Source: Xenopus tropicalis (lineage: Eukaryota > Chordata > Amphibia > Anura > Pipidae). Taken from it: a stretch of 64,000 bases of DNA. Below, in pieces: positions 13,401-27,950 of this stretch (positions within the stretch are counted from its first letter, which is position 1; the number at the start of each line of letters is the position of its first letter). The stretch covers positions 5,959,495-6,023,494 of the forward strand of contig NC_030680.2 of assembly GCF_000004195.4 (NCBI RefSeq), in the 5' to 3' direction. The notes beneath the pieces are model-generated. The model did not search any database and had not been told where the DNA came from. It saw only the letters and a program-made list of their open reading frames with translations. Position numbers and translations under genes: made by a program.

Positions 13401-16400
13401 TGATGATAGTCATTGTCTGAGTGATGGATAGGTCTATGGGTTCTTATGTGCATGAAAAGATAGTCAGTGTTCTTATGTGATGATAGATATTCATTGTGCT
13501 GTATTGAGTGATAGACTAGTCTATATGGTCTGTATGTGAGTGATAGATAGCATTGGGTCGTACTTGTGATGGATAATATCATGGGTCTGGTATGTGAGTG
13601 ATAGATAGGTCAGTTGGTTGTATGATGGAAGATAGGTCAGTGTGGTCTGTTATGTGATGGATAGGTCATTGGGCTGTATGTGAGTGGATAATATCATATG
13701 GTCTGTATGTGAGGATTAGATAGTCCAGTGGGTCTTATGTGAGTGGATAATAGTCATGTAGCTGTATGTAGTGATAGATAGGCAGTGTGCTGATGTGATG
13801 GATAGATTTAGTCATTGGGTCTTATTGTAGTAATAGGTCAGGTGGGTCTGTATGTGAGTGGATAATATCAGTGTTCTGTATGTGATGGATAGACTTATCA
13901 TGTGCTGTATGTGAGTGGATAGATAGGTCAGTGTGGGTCGTATTGATGGATAGATAGTCAGGTGTCTGTATGTAGGGATAGTTCAGTGGTCTGTATGTGA
14001 GTGGAAACATGTGGTCTGCTATGTGAGTGATAGGTAAGTGTGTCTTATGTGAGTGATAGTCAAGTTTGTCTGTAGGTGAGGATAGATAGTCATAGGTCTG
14101 TATGTATTATAGATAGCAGTATGTCTGTATATGTGATGGATAGATATCACGTTGTGTCTGTATGTGAGGATAGAAGGTTCAGTTTGGTTCTGTATGTGAG
14201 TGGATAGGTCAGTGTGGTCTGTATGTGAATTGGATAGTCAGTTGGGTCTGGTATGTAGATATCATGGGTCTGTATGAGTGATAATAGTCAGTGTGGTCTG
14301 TATGTGAGTGCATAGATTAGTCATGTGGTCTGTAGATGGATACGTCAGTTGGTCTGTAGTGAGATAGGTCAGTATGGTCTGTATGTGATGATAGATTATC
14401 AGTATGGGTCTGTAGTGATGATAGTCATTGGGCTGATTTGAGTGGATAAGATTAGCCAGTGGGTCTTGTATGTGAGTGGATTAGATAGGTCAGTGGGGTC
14501 TGTATGTGATGGATAGATAGTCAGTGGGTCTGATGTGATGGCATTAGGTCAGTATGGTCTTATGTGAGTGGATAGATAGCGTCAGTATGTCTGTATGGAG
14601 TGATTAGTTCAGTGTGGTCTGTATGTGGATGATAGGATATTCATGGTCTGTTATGTGAGTGATAAGATAGTCAGTGGTCTTATGTAGTGGATAGGTCATT
14701 ATAGGCGATGTAGTGGATAGATAGGCATTGCGTCTGTATGATGATGATAATTAGTCAGTGATGGTCTGTATGTATGGATTAATAGGTCAGTGTGGGTCTA
14801 TGGATGATAGAAGTCATTGTGGGTCTTATGTGAGTGATGGGTCACTTGGGTCTGTAGTTAGGGATAGATTAGTCAGTATGGGTCGTATAGTGAGTGATAG
14901 TCAGTTGGGTCTGTATGAGTGATAATTAGGTCATATGGTCTGATGTGAGTGGATAGATAGTTCAGTGTGGTCGTATGTGATGGATAGATAGGTCAGTGTG
15001 GTCTTATGTAAGTATAATAGTTCATGTATGGGTCTTGTATGTGAGTGGATAGGTCAGTGGTTTCTGTTGGATATAGATAGGTCAGTATGGTCTGTATGTG
15101 ATGTGGATAGAGTCAGTTGGTCTTATTGAGTGGATAGATAGTCAGTATGGTCTGTATGGAGTGGATAGTCATGTGGTCTGTATGTGAATAGATAGGCATA
15201 TGTCTGTATTGAGGGATAGATAGTCGTGTGTCTGATTGGAATAGATTAGCCAGAGGCTGTATGTAGTGACTAGATATCAGTTGTTCTGTATGAGTGATAG
15301 AATAGTAGTGGTCTGATGATGGAATGGTCAGTATGGGTCTGTTATGGTGATAATAGTCAGTGTGGTCTGTATGGAGTGGATGGGTCATGTGTCTGTATGT
15401 GAGTATGGTCAGTATGGGTCGTATGGATGATAATAGGTCCAGTAGGTCTGATGTGAGTGATAGTCAGTTGGTCTGTATGTGAAGTGGACTATCAGTGTGA
15501 GTCTTATGTATGGATCATCAAGTTTGGTCTGTATGTGAGTGATAGGTCAGTATGGTTGTAGAGTGGATAATAGTTCATATTGGTCTGATGTGAGTGTATA
15601 GATTCATGTGTTCTGTATTGATGATAATAGTCATGTGTTTCTGTATGTGACGTGATAGGTCGTGTGGTCTGTATTTGATGAAGTCAGATGGTTCGTATGT
15701 AGATATAGATACGTCAGTATGCTGATGTGAGTGTATAATAGGTCTAGTGTGGTCTGTATGTGAGTGATAGATAGTCAGTTATGTCGTTATGTGATGTATA
15801 ATAGGTTTTCAGTGTGGGTCTGATATGTTGATATAGATAGTGTCATATGGTCTATGGAGGATGGATTAGTCGTGTGGTCTGTATGGTATGTATCCGTCCA
15901 TGTGGGTCTGATAGTAGTGGATATCAAGTCGTGTGTTCTGCTTATGTGATTGGATAAGATAGGTCAGTGTGGGTCTGTATGTGAGTGGAAGGTCAGTGGT
16001 CTGTATGTGATGGATAGTCAGATATGGTCTGTATGTGAGGTTAATTAGTCTATGGTCTGTATGTGAGTGTATAGATAGCTCAGTGTGGTCTGTATGTGAT
16101 ATAGATAGTCATATGGTCTGTAGTGAGTGATAGGTTCAGTGTGTGTCTGTATGTGAGTGTATAGAAAGTCATGTTGCATTATGTGAGGATATATAGTAAA
16201 CAGTGTGTGCTCTGTATGATGGATAGTATATCAGTGTGGGTCTGTAGTAGTGAAGATATTCAGTGTGGTCTGTATGTGAGTGTATAGATAAGTCAGTATC
16301 GTCCGGTATGTGATGATAGATAGTCAGAGGGTCGTATTGAGTGATAATAGTCATATGTCTGTATGTTGACTGGATAATAGTCAGTATGCGCTGTATGAGT

Positions 16401-19400
16401 GGAGTGATAGGGTCATGTGGTTCTTATGTGATGATAGATAGGCAGTTGATCTTATGGAGTGATAATAGGTCCAGTATGGTCTGTATTGAGTGATAGATAG
16501 TCAGTATGGTCTTATGTGATGGATTAGATAGTCAGTATGGTTCTGTATGTGATGTGATAATAGTCATGTGGTCTGTTATGTGATGTATAATAGTGTCATG
16601 GGTCTGTATGTGATGATAGAGTAGTTCAGTGGGCGTATCTTGAGTGATAGGTAAGTGTGGTTTTATGTGAGTGATAGTCATGTGGTCGTAGGATGATAAT
16701 ATTCAGTTGGTTCTGTAGTAGATAATAGTCAGTGTGGGTTCTGTAATGGGAGTGGATATCAGTGGTCTGTATGTGAGTGGATAATAGTCAGTGTGGTCTG
16801 TTTATTAGTGGATAGATATTGCATGTGTCTGTATGTGAGTGGATTGGTCGTGTGGTCTGTATGTGATGGATATGTCAGGGCGTCTGTATGGAGTGTTATA
16901 GTAAGTGGGCGTCTGTATGTGGAGTGATAGATTAGGTCAGTTGTGGGTCTGTATGTGATGATAGTAGTCAGTTGTCTGTATGAGTGATAGATAGGTCCAG
17001 TGTGGGTCTGTATTGATCTGGATAGTTCATATTTGGTCTGTATGTGATATAGTCAGTGTGGTCTTAGTGAGTGGATAGTGTCATGCTGCGGTCTGTATGT
17101 GATGATAATAGTCAGTGTGGGCTGTATCGTGAGTGAATAGGCAGTGTGGGTCTGTATTGAGTGGATAGTCATTGCGTCTGTAATGTGAGTGGATAGTTCA
17201 GGTGGTCTGATTTGAGTGATAGGTCATTGTCTGTATGTGGAGTGGAAGCAGTTGTCGTATGGATATAGATAGTCAGTGATTGAGGTTATAGTCAGTTGCT
17301 CTGTATGTATGGATAGGTCAAGTTGTCTGTATTGAGTGATAATAGTTCAGTTGTCTGTATGTGAGTGATAATATCAGTTGGTCTGTATGAGTGGATATCA
17401 TGGTCTGTTATGTGAGTATTAGCAGTGGTCGTATGTGATGGATAGTCAGTGGTCTTATGTGAGTGGAAGTCAGTGTGATGCGATTGAGCTGGATAGGTTC
17501 AGTGTGGCTGTATGAGTGGATAGATAGTCATATGGTCTGTATGGATGGAATAATAGTCAGTTGGTCTGTATGTAGTGGATAGGTAAACAGTTGCGTCTGT
17601 ATGTGATGGATTATTCAGGTGGTCTGTATGGATTGGATCAGGTCAGTTGGTCGTATGTGAGTGGATAGTAAGTTGCGTCTGTATGAGTGATAGAGTCAGG
17701 TGGTCTGTATGTGAGTTTACATGTGGGCTGTATGTATGTGATATCAGTGGTCTGTAGTGATGATAACCAGATGTCTGTATGTGGGGATAATATCAGTTTT
17801 CGTATGTGATGTGATAGATATTCAGTGTGGTCTTATGTAGTGGATGATACGTTCATAGGTCTTTATTAGTGATAGCATATAGGCATATGGTCTGTATGGA
17901 GTGGAAGATATCAGTATGTCGTATGGATTATAGATAGTCAGTATCGTCTGTTGTGAGTGGATAGATAGTCATGTATGGGTCTGTATTAGTGAGTGAGATA
18001 GATAGCAGTGTCTGCTATGATGGATAGATAGTCAGTGCGTCTTATGGTGAGTGATATTCATTGTGGTCTGTAGTGATGATAGTCATGGGTTGTATGTGAG
18101 GATAGCAGTGTGCTTTCTGTACTGTGATGATAGAGTAGTCAGTGTGGTCTGTAGTGATGGATAGTCAGTGCGTCTGTTATGTGAAGTGGATATGTCATGG
18201 TCTGTATGGAGTGATATAGATTAGGTCAGTAATGGTCTGTATGTAGTTGCGTAGATAGTCAGTTGGGTTCTATGTGATGGACTGATAGGTCAGTGGTCTG
18301 TATGTGAGTATAGAGTAGGTCAGGGCTGTATGTAGTGGATAGATAAGTCAGTCGTCTGTATGTGAGTGGATAGGTATGGGTCTAATGTGATGATAGATAG
18401 TCAGTCGTCTGGGTTACGAGAAGTGGATGATTTATGTCAGGGTCTGTATGACGGATAGAATTCGTAGTGTCTGTATGTATGATAGATAGTCCATGTGGTC
18501 TGATGTGAGTGGATAGATAAGTCATCGTGGTCGTATGTGAGTGTAGATATGGTCATATGGTCTTGTATGTGATGGATTAGTCAGGTCTGTATGTAGTGGA
18601 TAGTCAGTGGTCTTATTGGTGATAGTCAGTGGTCTGTATGGAGTGAAGGTAAGTGTCTGTATTGATGGATACGCAGGTGGTCTGTTAGGAGTGAATATAT
18701 AGTCTGTATGGTCTTCATGTAGTGGATTAGATAGTCCATAGGTTCTGTAGGATGGATAGATAGGTCAGTGGTCTTATGTGATGTGGATAGATATGTCAGT
18801 GTGAGCTGTATGTGATGATAGGTCAGTGTGCGTCTGTATGGAGTGATATGTCAGGGGGTTCTTGTTTATGTGAGTTGTGATAGATGTCAGTTGGGTCTCT
18901 AGGAGTATTCGCTGCATGCCTCCGATTTCCTGTGCCACGAGATCAGGACAACCCCCTTCAAGTTCTCGTACTCGCATCGTGAGTGATAGATATGTCAGAT
19001 ATGTCTGTAGTGATGTATAAGATAGGCAGTGTGGTCTGTATGTGAAGTGTATAGGGTCATATGTGGTCTGTATTGAGATAGATAGGTCAGTATGGTCTGA
19101 TGTGATATAATAGTTCCAGTGTGGGTCTTATTGAGTGGATAGGATCATGTGCGTCTTATAGGGATTAGGTCATATGCTGTATGTGAGTGGATAATAGGTC
19201 AGTATGGTCGTATGAGTGGATAGGTCGTGTTGGGTTCTTTCTGTATGTGATGATAATAGTGTCATTGCTGTCGTATGTGAGTGGATAATAGGCAGTTGGG
19301 TCATGTGAGTGGATAGTCAGTGTGGGTCTGTATTGTGAGTGGATAGGTCAGTGTAGAAGCTGTATGTGATGATAGTCAGTATGGGTCTGTATGTAGGAAA

Positions 19401-22400
19401 TAGTCAGTATGGTCTGTTATGTGAGTGGATAATAGTCAGTGTCTGTATGTGAGAACAGTATTGTTCTGTTATGTGGTTATAGATAGTCAGTGTGTCTGAT
19501 ATTGAGTGAAGAGTAGGCAGTTGCGTCTGTATGTGAGTGGATAGTCAGTATGGTCTGGATATTGAGTATATCAGTGGTTCTTATTGATGTGTCAGTGTGG
19601 TCTGTCAGTGATGGATGGTCAGTGGGTCTGTATGTAGTGATAGATAGTCAGTATGGCCTGTATGTAGTGGATAGTCAGTTGGCGTATGTGAATAGATAGT
19701 CATATGGGTCTGTATGTATGGATAGATAGGTTCATGGGTCTATGTGAGTGGATAGAAGGTCAGTGTGGGTCTTATGTATATAGATAGTCAGTATGGGTCT
19801 GTATGTTGAGTGGATAGATACAGTGGTCGTTATGGAGTGATAATAGTCAGTGTGGTCTTATGAGGGTGGGGGTCTTATGGGGTGATAGATAGGTCAGTAT
19901 TGGTCTGTTATTTGGATGGATAGTCAGGGTGTGGTCTGTAGTGATGGATAGAAGGTCAGTATGTCTGTATGTGAGATGATATAGGTCATGTGTGGGTCTT
20001 ATGTATGGATAATATGTCATTGGCGTATGATGGATAATATGGGTCAGTATGCTGGTATTGAGTGGATAATAGTCAGTTAATGGTCTGTATGTGAGCTGAT
20101 TAGTCAGTGTGGTCTGGTATGTAAGTGATAGATTAGTCAGCATGGGTCTGTATTGAAGTGGAAGTCAGTGGCGTCTGTATGTAGTGGATAATATCAGTGG
20201 TCTGTATTTGATGGGAATAATAAGGCAGGGTCTTATTATGGATAATAGTCATATGGTCTGTATTATGGATAATAGGTCAGTGTGGGTTCTGCATATATGG
20301 ATAATAGGTCAGTGGAGTGCTTCTATCTGAGTGGATTGTCAGTTGGGTCTTATGGAGTATTTCAGTATGGTCTGATGTGATAGAATAGGTCAGTTGGGTC
20401 TTATGTGATGGATAGGTCATGGGCTGTATTATGGATGTCATTTGGGTCTTATGTAGTGGATGAGTCAGTATGGGTCTGTATGTGAGTGGATAGATAGTCA
20501 GTTATCGTTCTGTATTTGATATAGGTCAGTTGCGCTATGATGATAGATAGTCAATGTGGTCGTATGTGATTGGACTACGTCAGTTGGGGTCTGTATGTGA
20601 TTGGATTAGTTCAGTATGTCTTATGTGATGGATAATATCAGTATGGTCTGTATGTGATTATAATATCATGTGTCGATTGAGTGGATAGATATCATATGTC
20701 TGTATGTGGAGTAAGGTAGTTGGGTCTGGGTATTGAGTGTATAGATAGTCATTGTTCTGTATGTGAGAAGATAGGCATGTGGCTTATGTAGTGCATAGCA
20801 TACTCAGTTGGTCTGTTATGTGATGGAAGATAGTCATGTGTGACGTGGTCTGTATGTGAGGGATAACTAGTCAGTAGGTCTGTATTGGATGATTAAATAG
20901 TCATTGGGTCTGGTATGTGATGGATAGATAGCATGGTCTGTATTGAGTGGATATCATAGTCAGTATGGTCTGTATGTAGGGATAATATCATAATGGTCTT
21001 ATGTAGTGAGATATGTCAGTAGAGTCTGGTATTGAGTGTATAGTCAGTATGGCTGTATGTATATAGATATCAGTATGGGTCTTATGTGAGTGGATAGAAG
21101 TCAGTCATGGTCTGATTGAGTGATAGATAGTCAGTATGGGTCTGTATGTGAGGATAATAGTCAGTATGGTCTGTATGTGAGTGATAGTCATGTGTGTCTG
21201 TATGATGGATTATGTCAGTATGGGCTCTGTATTGAGTGCGATAGTCAGTATGGTCGGTATTGTAGTGGATAAATAGGCGTTGTCTGTTATGTGAGATAGA
21301 TAGGTCAGTGTGGTCTGTATGTGAGTGGATAATTAGGTCAGTATGGTCTGTATGGTGAGTGGATGGGTCATTGTGTGTCTGTATGTGAGGATAGAATCAT
21401 GTGGTCATGATGTAGTGATTAATATGTCAGATGGGTCTGTAGATGTGTTATTAATTATCAGTGCGTCTGTATGTGAGTGGATAGGTCCAAGTTGGTTTAT
21501 GTAGTGATAGTTACAGTATGGGTCTGTATGTGAGGATTAGATAGCGTCAGTATGTCTTATTGATGATAGATAGTGTCAGTCATGGTCTGTATGTAGTGGT
21601 AGATAGCGTCAGTGTGGTCTTGTATAGTGAGTGGATAGCATAGGTCAGTTGGTCTGTATGTGAGTATTAGAATATCAGTATGGTCTGTATGTGAGTGTAT
21701 AGATTTCAGGTGGTCTGTAGTGAGTGATAATAGGTCAGTATGGTCTGTATGTGAGTGATAGGTCATTGTGTCTGTATGTGATGAAGGTCAGATGTCTGTA
21801 TGTGAGGGATAATAATCATATGTCTGTATTAGTGTATAGAAGGTCATGTGGTCTGTATGTGAGTGGATAAATAGTCAGTATGGTCTGTAGTGAGTGAAGA
21901 TATCAGTGGGGCTGTTATGTAGGGATAAGAATAGTCAGTGTGTGTCTGTATTGAGTGATGTCAGTATGCGTCGTATGAGGATAGATAGGTCCATGGTCTG
22001 TATATGGATTAGTCAGTGTCGGGTCTGTATTGATGATGTCAGTGGTCTGTAGTATGGTGGTCAGTATGGTCTGTATGTGATGGATAGATAAGGTCAGTAT
22101 GTCGTATGTGATGATAGGTCAGTGTGGTCTGTTATGTAGTGGATATGGTCAGTGGGTCTTATGAGTGGATAGTCAGGTGTCTGTATTAGGATAAATAGGT
22201 CATATGTCTGTTGTGAGTATAGAAGTCATTGGTCTGTATTGAGTGGATAGGATAGTCATATGGTCTGTATTGAGTGGATAGGCTCAGTGTCTGTATGTAG
22301 TGATTAGTCAGGTGAGTCTTATGTGATGTGATAGCAGTTTGTCTGTATGTGAGTGGATAGATAGGGCAGTGTGGGTCTGTATAGTGAGTGATAGTCATGT

Positions 22401-25400
22401 GCGTCTGTATGTGATGATATCATATGTTGTATGATGGATAGATAGTTCATTATGTCTGTATGTGAGTGATATGATAGGTCAGTGTGTGGCTGTATGTGAC
22501 ATGGATAGATAGGTATAGGGTCTGTATGGTAGTGGAATAGTTCAGTGTGGTCTTGTATGTGAGTGTATAATATTCAGTGTGTCTGTATGTAGTATAATAG
22601 GTCAGTTGTGGCGTCTGTAGTGAGGTAGATAGTCATGTGGGTCTGTTATGTGAGTAATAGATACAGCTGTGGGTCTGATGTGAGGAATAATAGGCTATAT
22701 GGCTGTATGAAGTTGATAATAGTCAGTGTGGGTCTGTATGATGACGGATAGAAGGTCAGGTGGTCTTATTGAGTGGATAATAGTCAGTGGTTCTTCTGTA
22801 TGTAGTGGATAGATAGGTCTAAAGGGTCTTTATGTGAGTGATAGATGAGGTCAGTATGTCTGTATGTGAGTGGAAGATATCAGTGTGGTCTGTATGTAGG
22901 ATAGATATCATGTGGGTCTGCTATGTATGGATAGATAGGCATTATGGGTCGATATGTGAGTGGATATATACTCATATGGTTCTGTATTGAGTGATATATA
23001 GGTCATATGCGTCTGTATTATGGATAGATATTCATGTGGTCTGTATGTGAGGTGATAGATAGCAGTTGGTCTGTATGTGATGATATCAGTTGCGTCTGTT
23101 ATGTGAGATAGGTCAGTGTGGGTCTGTATGGAGTATAGGTCATGTGTCGTATGTGATGATAATAGTCATTGGGTCTTTGTGAGTGATATGATAGTCATTC
23201 GTATGTATATAATAGTCAGTGTGGCTGTATGTGAGTGGAATAGGTAAGTTGGGCTGTTGTGAGTTGGATATCAGTGTGGTCTGTATTCAGTATAGATAGT
23301 CAGTTTGGGTCTGTATTGAGTATAGATAGTCAGTGTGGTCTGATGGGAGTGATAGTCATGTGGTCTGTATGTGAGTGATAATTAGTCAGTGTTGGTCTGT
23401 ATGTGAGAGTAATAGTTCAGTGGTCTGATATTGGTGAGTGATAGGTCAGATGTTCTGTATGATGATAGTCATGTGGTCGTATGTGATGGATAGTAAGTGT
23501 GGGTCTGTATGAGTGATAGATAGGTCAGTTGGTCTGTATGTGATGAGATAGATAGGTCAGTGGGGTCTGTATGATGAGTGGAATATCAGTAGGTCTGTAT
23601 GTAGTGATATTCAGTTGGGTCTGTTATGTGATGATAGGTCAGTGTGGGGTCTGAGTGAGGAAATAGGTCATGTGTCTTATGTGAGTGATAGGTCAGTGTG
23701 TTCTGTAATGTAGTGAAGTCATTTGGCGCTGTATGTAGTGATAGATAGGTTCATTGGTCTCTATGTGAGTGATAGCAGTGCTTATGTGAATTGGATAGTC
23801 AGTTGTGGTCTGTATGTGAGTGAAGAGTATCAGTGTGGTCTGTATGTTGAGTGGATATCAGTGTGTCTGTATTGAGATAGTCAGTGGCGGTCTGTATTAT
23901 GGATAGGTCATGTGGTCTGTATTGAGTGGATAGTCAGTTGGTCTATGTGAGTGATAGTAGGTGGTCTGTATGTGAGTGGTAATATCAGTATGGTCTGTAT
24001 GTGATATAGACTAAGGCGTGGGCTGTATGTGATGGATAGTCAGTGGTCTGTATGTGAGTGGATAGTCAGGGGCTGTTAGTGATGATTTAGTCAGTGTGGT
24101 CTTATGTGAGTGTATAAGTGTGTCTGTATTAGTATAGGTCAGTGTGTCTTGTATGTGATGGATAGTCAGTGTCTCTGTATGTGAGTGATATCAGTGTGGT
24201 CTGTATGTAGTGATAGTCAGTAGGTCTGTTATGTGAGTCATAATAGTCAGTGCTTTATTTGTGATATATAGTCAGTGTGCTTATGTGAGTGGAAATAGGT
24301 CATATGGTTGTATGGAGTATAGATAGGTCAGTAGGGTCTGTAATGTGATATAGATAGGTACAGTATGTCTGATGTGAGGGATAATAGCAGTATGTGTCTT
24401 AGTGATGTATAATAGTCAGTGGCTCTGTATGTGATGGATTATATCAGTGTGTCGTAATGCTAGAGTGATTAGTTCGTAGTGGTCTGATTGAGTGGATATG
24501 TCAGTGTGGTCGTATGTGAGTGGATAGCAGGTGGTCGTATGTGACTGGGATAGATAGGTCAGTTGGGTCTGTATGTGAGTGGATAATAGGTCAGTATGGT
24601 CTGTATGTGAGGGATAATACTCATGGTCGTATGTGATGGATAGATAGTCATTGGGGTCTATTGACTATAGTCATGTGTCTGTATGAATGGATAGTCATTG
24701 GTCTGTTATGAGTGGATACGTCAGTTGGTCTTATGAGGATAGATAGGTCATTGGAGTCTGATATGTGATGATATCAGTGCTCTATTGTGAGTGGATATGT
24801 CAGTGGTCTGTAGTGAGTGATAATAGTCAGATGTCGTATTGAGTGGATAGATAGTCATTTGTTCTGTATGTATGAAAATAGTCAGTGTGTCTGTATGGTG
24901 ATGGATAGAATAGGCAGTGTGGTCTGTATGTGATGATAGATAGTCAGTGTGTCTGGTATAGTGGAAAGATAGTCAGTGGTTTATGTAGTGGATAGATATT
25001 GTCAGTGGGTCTGTATGTGCATGGATATAGCAGTTGTTTCTTATTGATGGATAGATAGTCAGTGTGAGTCTATGTGATGGCATAATTAGTCATGTGGGTC
25101 TGTATGTGAGTGGATAGTCAGTGTGGTCTGTATGTGAGGTATTAGATAGGTCATGGGTCTGTATTGTGAGTGGATATAGGCAGGTTGTGTCTGTATGAGT
25201 GGATAATAGTCAGTGGGTCTTATGAGTGATAGCATAGTCAGTTAGTCTGTATGTGTGATAAAGTCAGTGGGTCTGGTTATTGATGGATAGATAGGTCAGT
25301 AGGTCTGTATTGATGAAGCCAGTGTGGTCTGTATGATGAGATAGTCATGTGCGTCTGTATGTGAGTGATTAGGTCAGTGGTCGATATGTGAGTGATAGGT

Positions 25401-27030
25401 AATGTTCTGTATTGAGGTAAGTCATGGGTCTGTAGGTGATGATAGATACTCAGTATGGGTCTGTATGTGAGTATAATAGGTCAGAGTGTCTGTATTGATG
25501 TGTATAGATAGGTCAGTTTGGTCGATGGATTGAAATTAGGTTCAGTGGTTTAGGATAGATAAAGGGTCAGTTGGTCTTATGTGAGATAGTAGTCAGGTGG
25601 TCGTATGTGATGGATAGATGGTCATGTGGTCTGTATGTGAGTGAGAATAGTCAGTTGGTCTTATGTGATGGATAGATTAGTCATTGGTCTGTATGTGTGA
25701 TAGGCATGTGTTCTGTATGTGAGTGGATAGGCATATGGCGTGTATTGAGTGATAGATAGTCATATGGGCTGTATGGATGGATAGCGGTTGGGCGTATTGA
25801 GTAAGATAGGTCAGTGTGGGTCTTAGTAGTGATAATAGGTCATGTGTCTTATGTGATGATATCATTGGTCTTATGTGATCTGGATAGTCAGTGTGGTTGT
25901 ATATGTAGGGATAGTCAGTAGGTCTGTATTGATGGGATAGATATGTCAGTATGGGTCTGTATGTGGATGTAATAGTTCAGTGTGGGTCTGTATTGATATA
26001 GGTCATGATGGTCTGTATTGAGTGATAATAGGTTCATTGTCTGTATGTGAAGTGATAGATAGTCAGTTGGTCTGTATGTGATGGATATCAGTAGTCCTTA
26101 TGTGATGTAAGTCAGTGGGTTCTTATGTAGGATAAAATATTCAGTTGTTCTGTATGTGAGTGGATGGTCAGTGTGGGTCTGTATTGGATGTCAGTGTGTC
26201 TATGTGAGTGATAGATACTCAGTATGATCTGATGAGTGGATATTCAGTGGGTCTGTATATGGATAGATAGGTCAGTTATGGGTCTTATGTGAAGTGGATA
26301 GATAGTCATGTGTGTCTGGATGTGATGGAATATATGCAGTGTGGGTCTGTATGTGAGTGATGGGTCAGTTGGTCTATTGATTGGATAGATAGGTCCCGTA
26401 TGGTCTGTAGTGAGTGATAGATATTCAGTGTGGTCTATGTGATGATAATAGGTCATAGGTCTGTATGTGAGTGGGATAGATAGGTCAGTGTGGTCTGTAT
26501 TAGTGATAAAGCAGTGGTCTTGTATATGGAGGAATAGATAGTCAGTATGGTCTGATTGAGGATTAGATAGGTCAGTGGTCTTTGTATGTTGAGTGATAGA
26601 CTAGTCATATGGCGTTTTTTGTATGTGAGTATAGATATCATTGGGCTTATGTGGAGTGGATAGATATGTCAGGTGTCTGTATGTGATGGAGTCATGTGGT
26701 CTGTATGGAGTGGATGATCATATGGTCTGTATGGATGGATAGATAGGTCAGTGTGGGTCTGTATGTGAGGGATGGTCATGATCTGTATGTGATGATGGCG
26801 TCAGTGTGGTCTGTATGTAGTGATGGTCCAGTATGGTCGTATGAGTGATAATAGTCAGGGTTGGTCTGTATGGAGTGATAATAGGTCGAGTGGGTCGTAT
26901 TGATGGATAAGATTAGTCAGTGTGAGTCTGTATGTGCAGTGGATACATAGGTCATATGGGTCTGTATGTGATGATAATATCTGTTCTGTATGTGATGATA
27001 GACTAGTCATTGGGTCTGTATTGTAGTGGA
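4412..27030. other. Indel-riddled part of the 30/34-bp array (probable assembly-quality artefact)
   Basis: From about 4,412 the unit suddenly acquires frequent one-base deletions (tggtct for tgggtct, gatgg for gagtgg, tagtca for taggtca) and occasional insertions. Different errors occur in each copy and I see no shared derived variants. Near 27,030 the sequence returns to the clean unit. Biological decay of a tandem array normally leaves variants shared between neighbouring copies. Private indels with abrupt borders fit uncorrected long-read gap filling better. Copy number and unit sequence here should not be trusted. Confidence 0.75.
18899..18978. other. ~78-bp non-repeat insert inside the 30/34-bp array
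   Basis: Between a unit ending gttgggtct and one resuming gtgagtgataga lies about 78 bp unrelated to the array, including ctgcatgcctccgatttcct and gagatcaggacaaccccctt. It is GC-balanced, has none of the one-base noise pattern that can be recognised in the repeat, and is open in at least one frame on each strand. I do not recognise it. It could be a real insertion, a chimeric-read fragment, or an adapter or control sequence. Confidence 0.7.
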
Positions 27031-27112
27031 TAGATAGGTCAGTGTGGGTCTGTATGTGAGTGGATAGGTCAGTGTGGGTCTGTATGTGAGTGGATAGATA
27101 GGTCAGTGTGGA

Positions 27113-27950
27113 TCTGTTTGGGTGCCGGGTTGAACTTGATGGACTTGCCTATGTAACTACGTAACTATGAGAGACAACAATGACTTCAAAGACTGTCGCT
27201 GTCGAGAGACACAAATATTTGAGACAATTACAATCTGAGAGCGATTTCCCTTTTCATCTTTAATTGAGTTGTTTGGTGACATTTCAGGAAAGTGCCTATT
27301 GATCGGGTTCCGCCGCTCGCGGTCGGGCAGGTAGCGCCATTATGGATGGAGGGGAGTAACTTGGGGAAAGTGATGCGCCAAAACCTCATTCCATCTGGCA
27401 GCGAATTAGTCCGTCCATTTGTCATGCAGCGCCGGGGCGGCCAACGACGCTCTCTCAAAAACTGGATTTATTTCCCATTAAATAGAACATTAGTATCATC
27501 ATAGTATTTTACCCACAATGCAGCATTCCCCCAGAATTGAAGTAAAATACACCAAGTTTGGCGACATTACTGCACAAATTATTATAAAAATGGGAATTTC
27601 TACCCAAAAAAAAATCATCCGTTGGTTCTAGAAGGTTCTGAAATCAATGAACAGAACTCCTGCGGTTCTCAAAGAGTTAACTCCGCTTCACTACTACAAA
27701 GGGAAACAATTCCAACCCTGCCGAAGTATTCTCATTAGCATTTCCAATTAGAATAAGCACATTAAGTAATTAACTGTCAAAGGCTAACGTACAGTAGCAT
27801 CTTTCAGGGTAATTAGTGCTCTGTTTTATTCACTGTTTCACACGGCCGCTTTATAAGCTGATTATTTTTATATTAGTATTTTTTAATATAAGAAATATCA
27901 TTAAGAATAAATGCCAGTAACAAGTTAAAACCTATATATATACCTGGGCT
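27113..27950. other. Non-repetitive spacer, no gene recognised
   Basis: Single-copy-looking, AT-richer DNA between the giant array and the 100-bp array. The open frames at about 27,228-27,458 (-) and 27,292-27,504 (+) overlap each other and show no known motif. The AT-rich second half could be conserved noncoding DNA, but nothing in the sequence alone proves it. Confidence 0.45.

Larger units (their letters stand above)
1978..27112 (+). repeat. Giant 30/34-bp minisatellite array (~25 kb)
   Basis: Head-to-tail copies of a G/T-rich unit carrying ggtcagtgtgggtctgtatg followed by tgagtggata. A 30-bp form alternates irregularly with a 34-bp form that has an extra gata (gatagatagg). Copies at 1,978-4,411 and 27,030-27,112 are almost identical apart from a small noisy patch near 2,315-2,700. 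Copies from 4,412 to 27,030 differ from one another by scattered single-base deletions and insertions. At 29-30 bp per copy the array holds on the order of 800 units. There are no unique spacers, so it is not a CRISPR array, and the open frames on either strand are artefacts. Confidence 0.95.

Noticed and set aside
7524..26641. Many minus-strand frames of 60-98 codons rich in His, Thr, Tyr, Asp and Pro
   Set aside because: All are translations of the 30/34-bp array with random indels.
1978..27112. CRISPR-like array of ~30-bp repeats
   Set aside because: Units are directly adjacent with no unique spacers, and the context is vertebrate satellite DNA.
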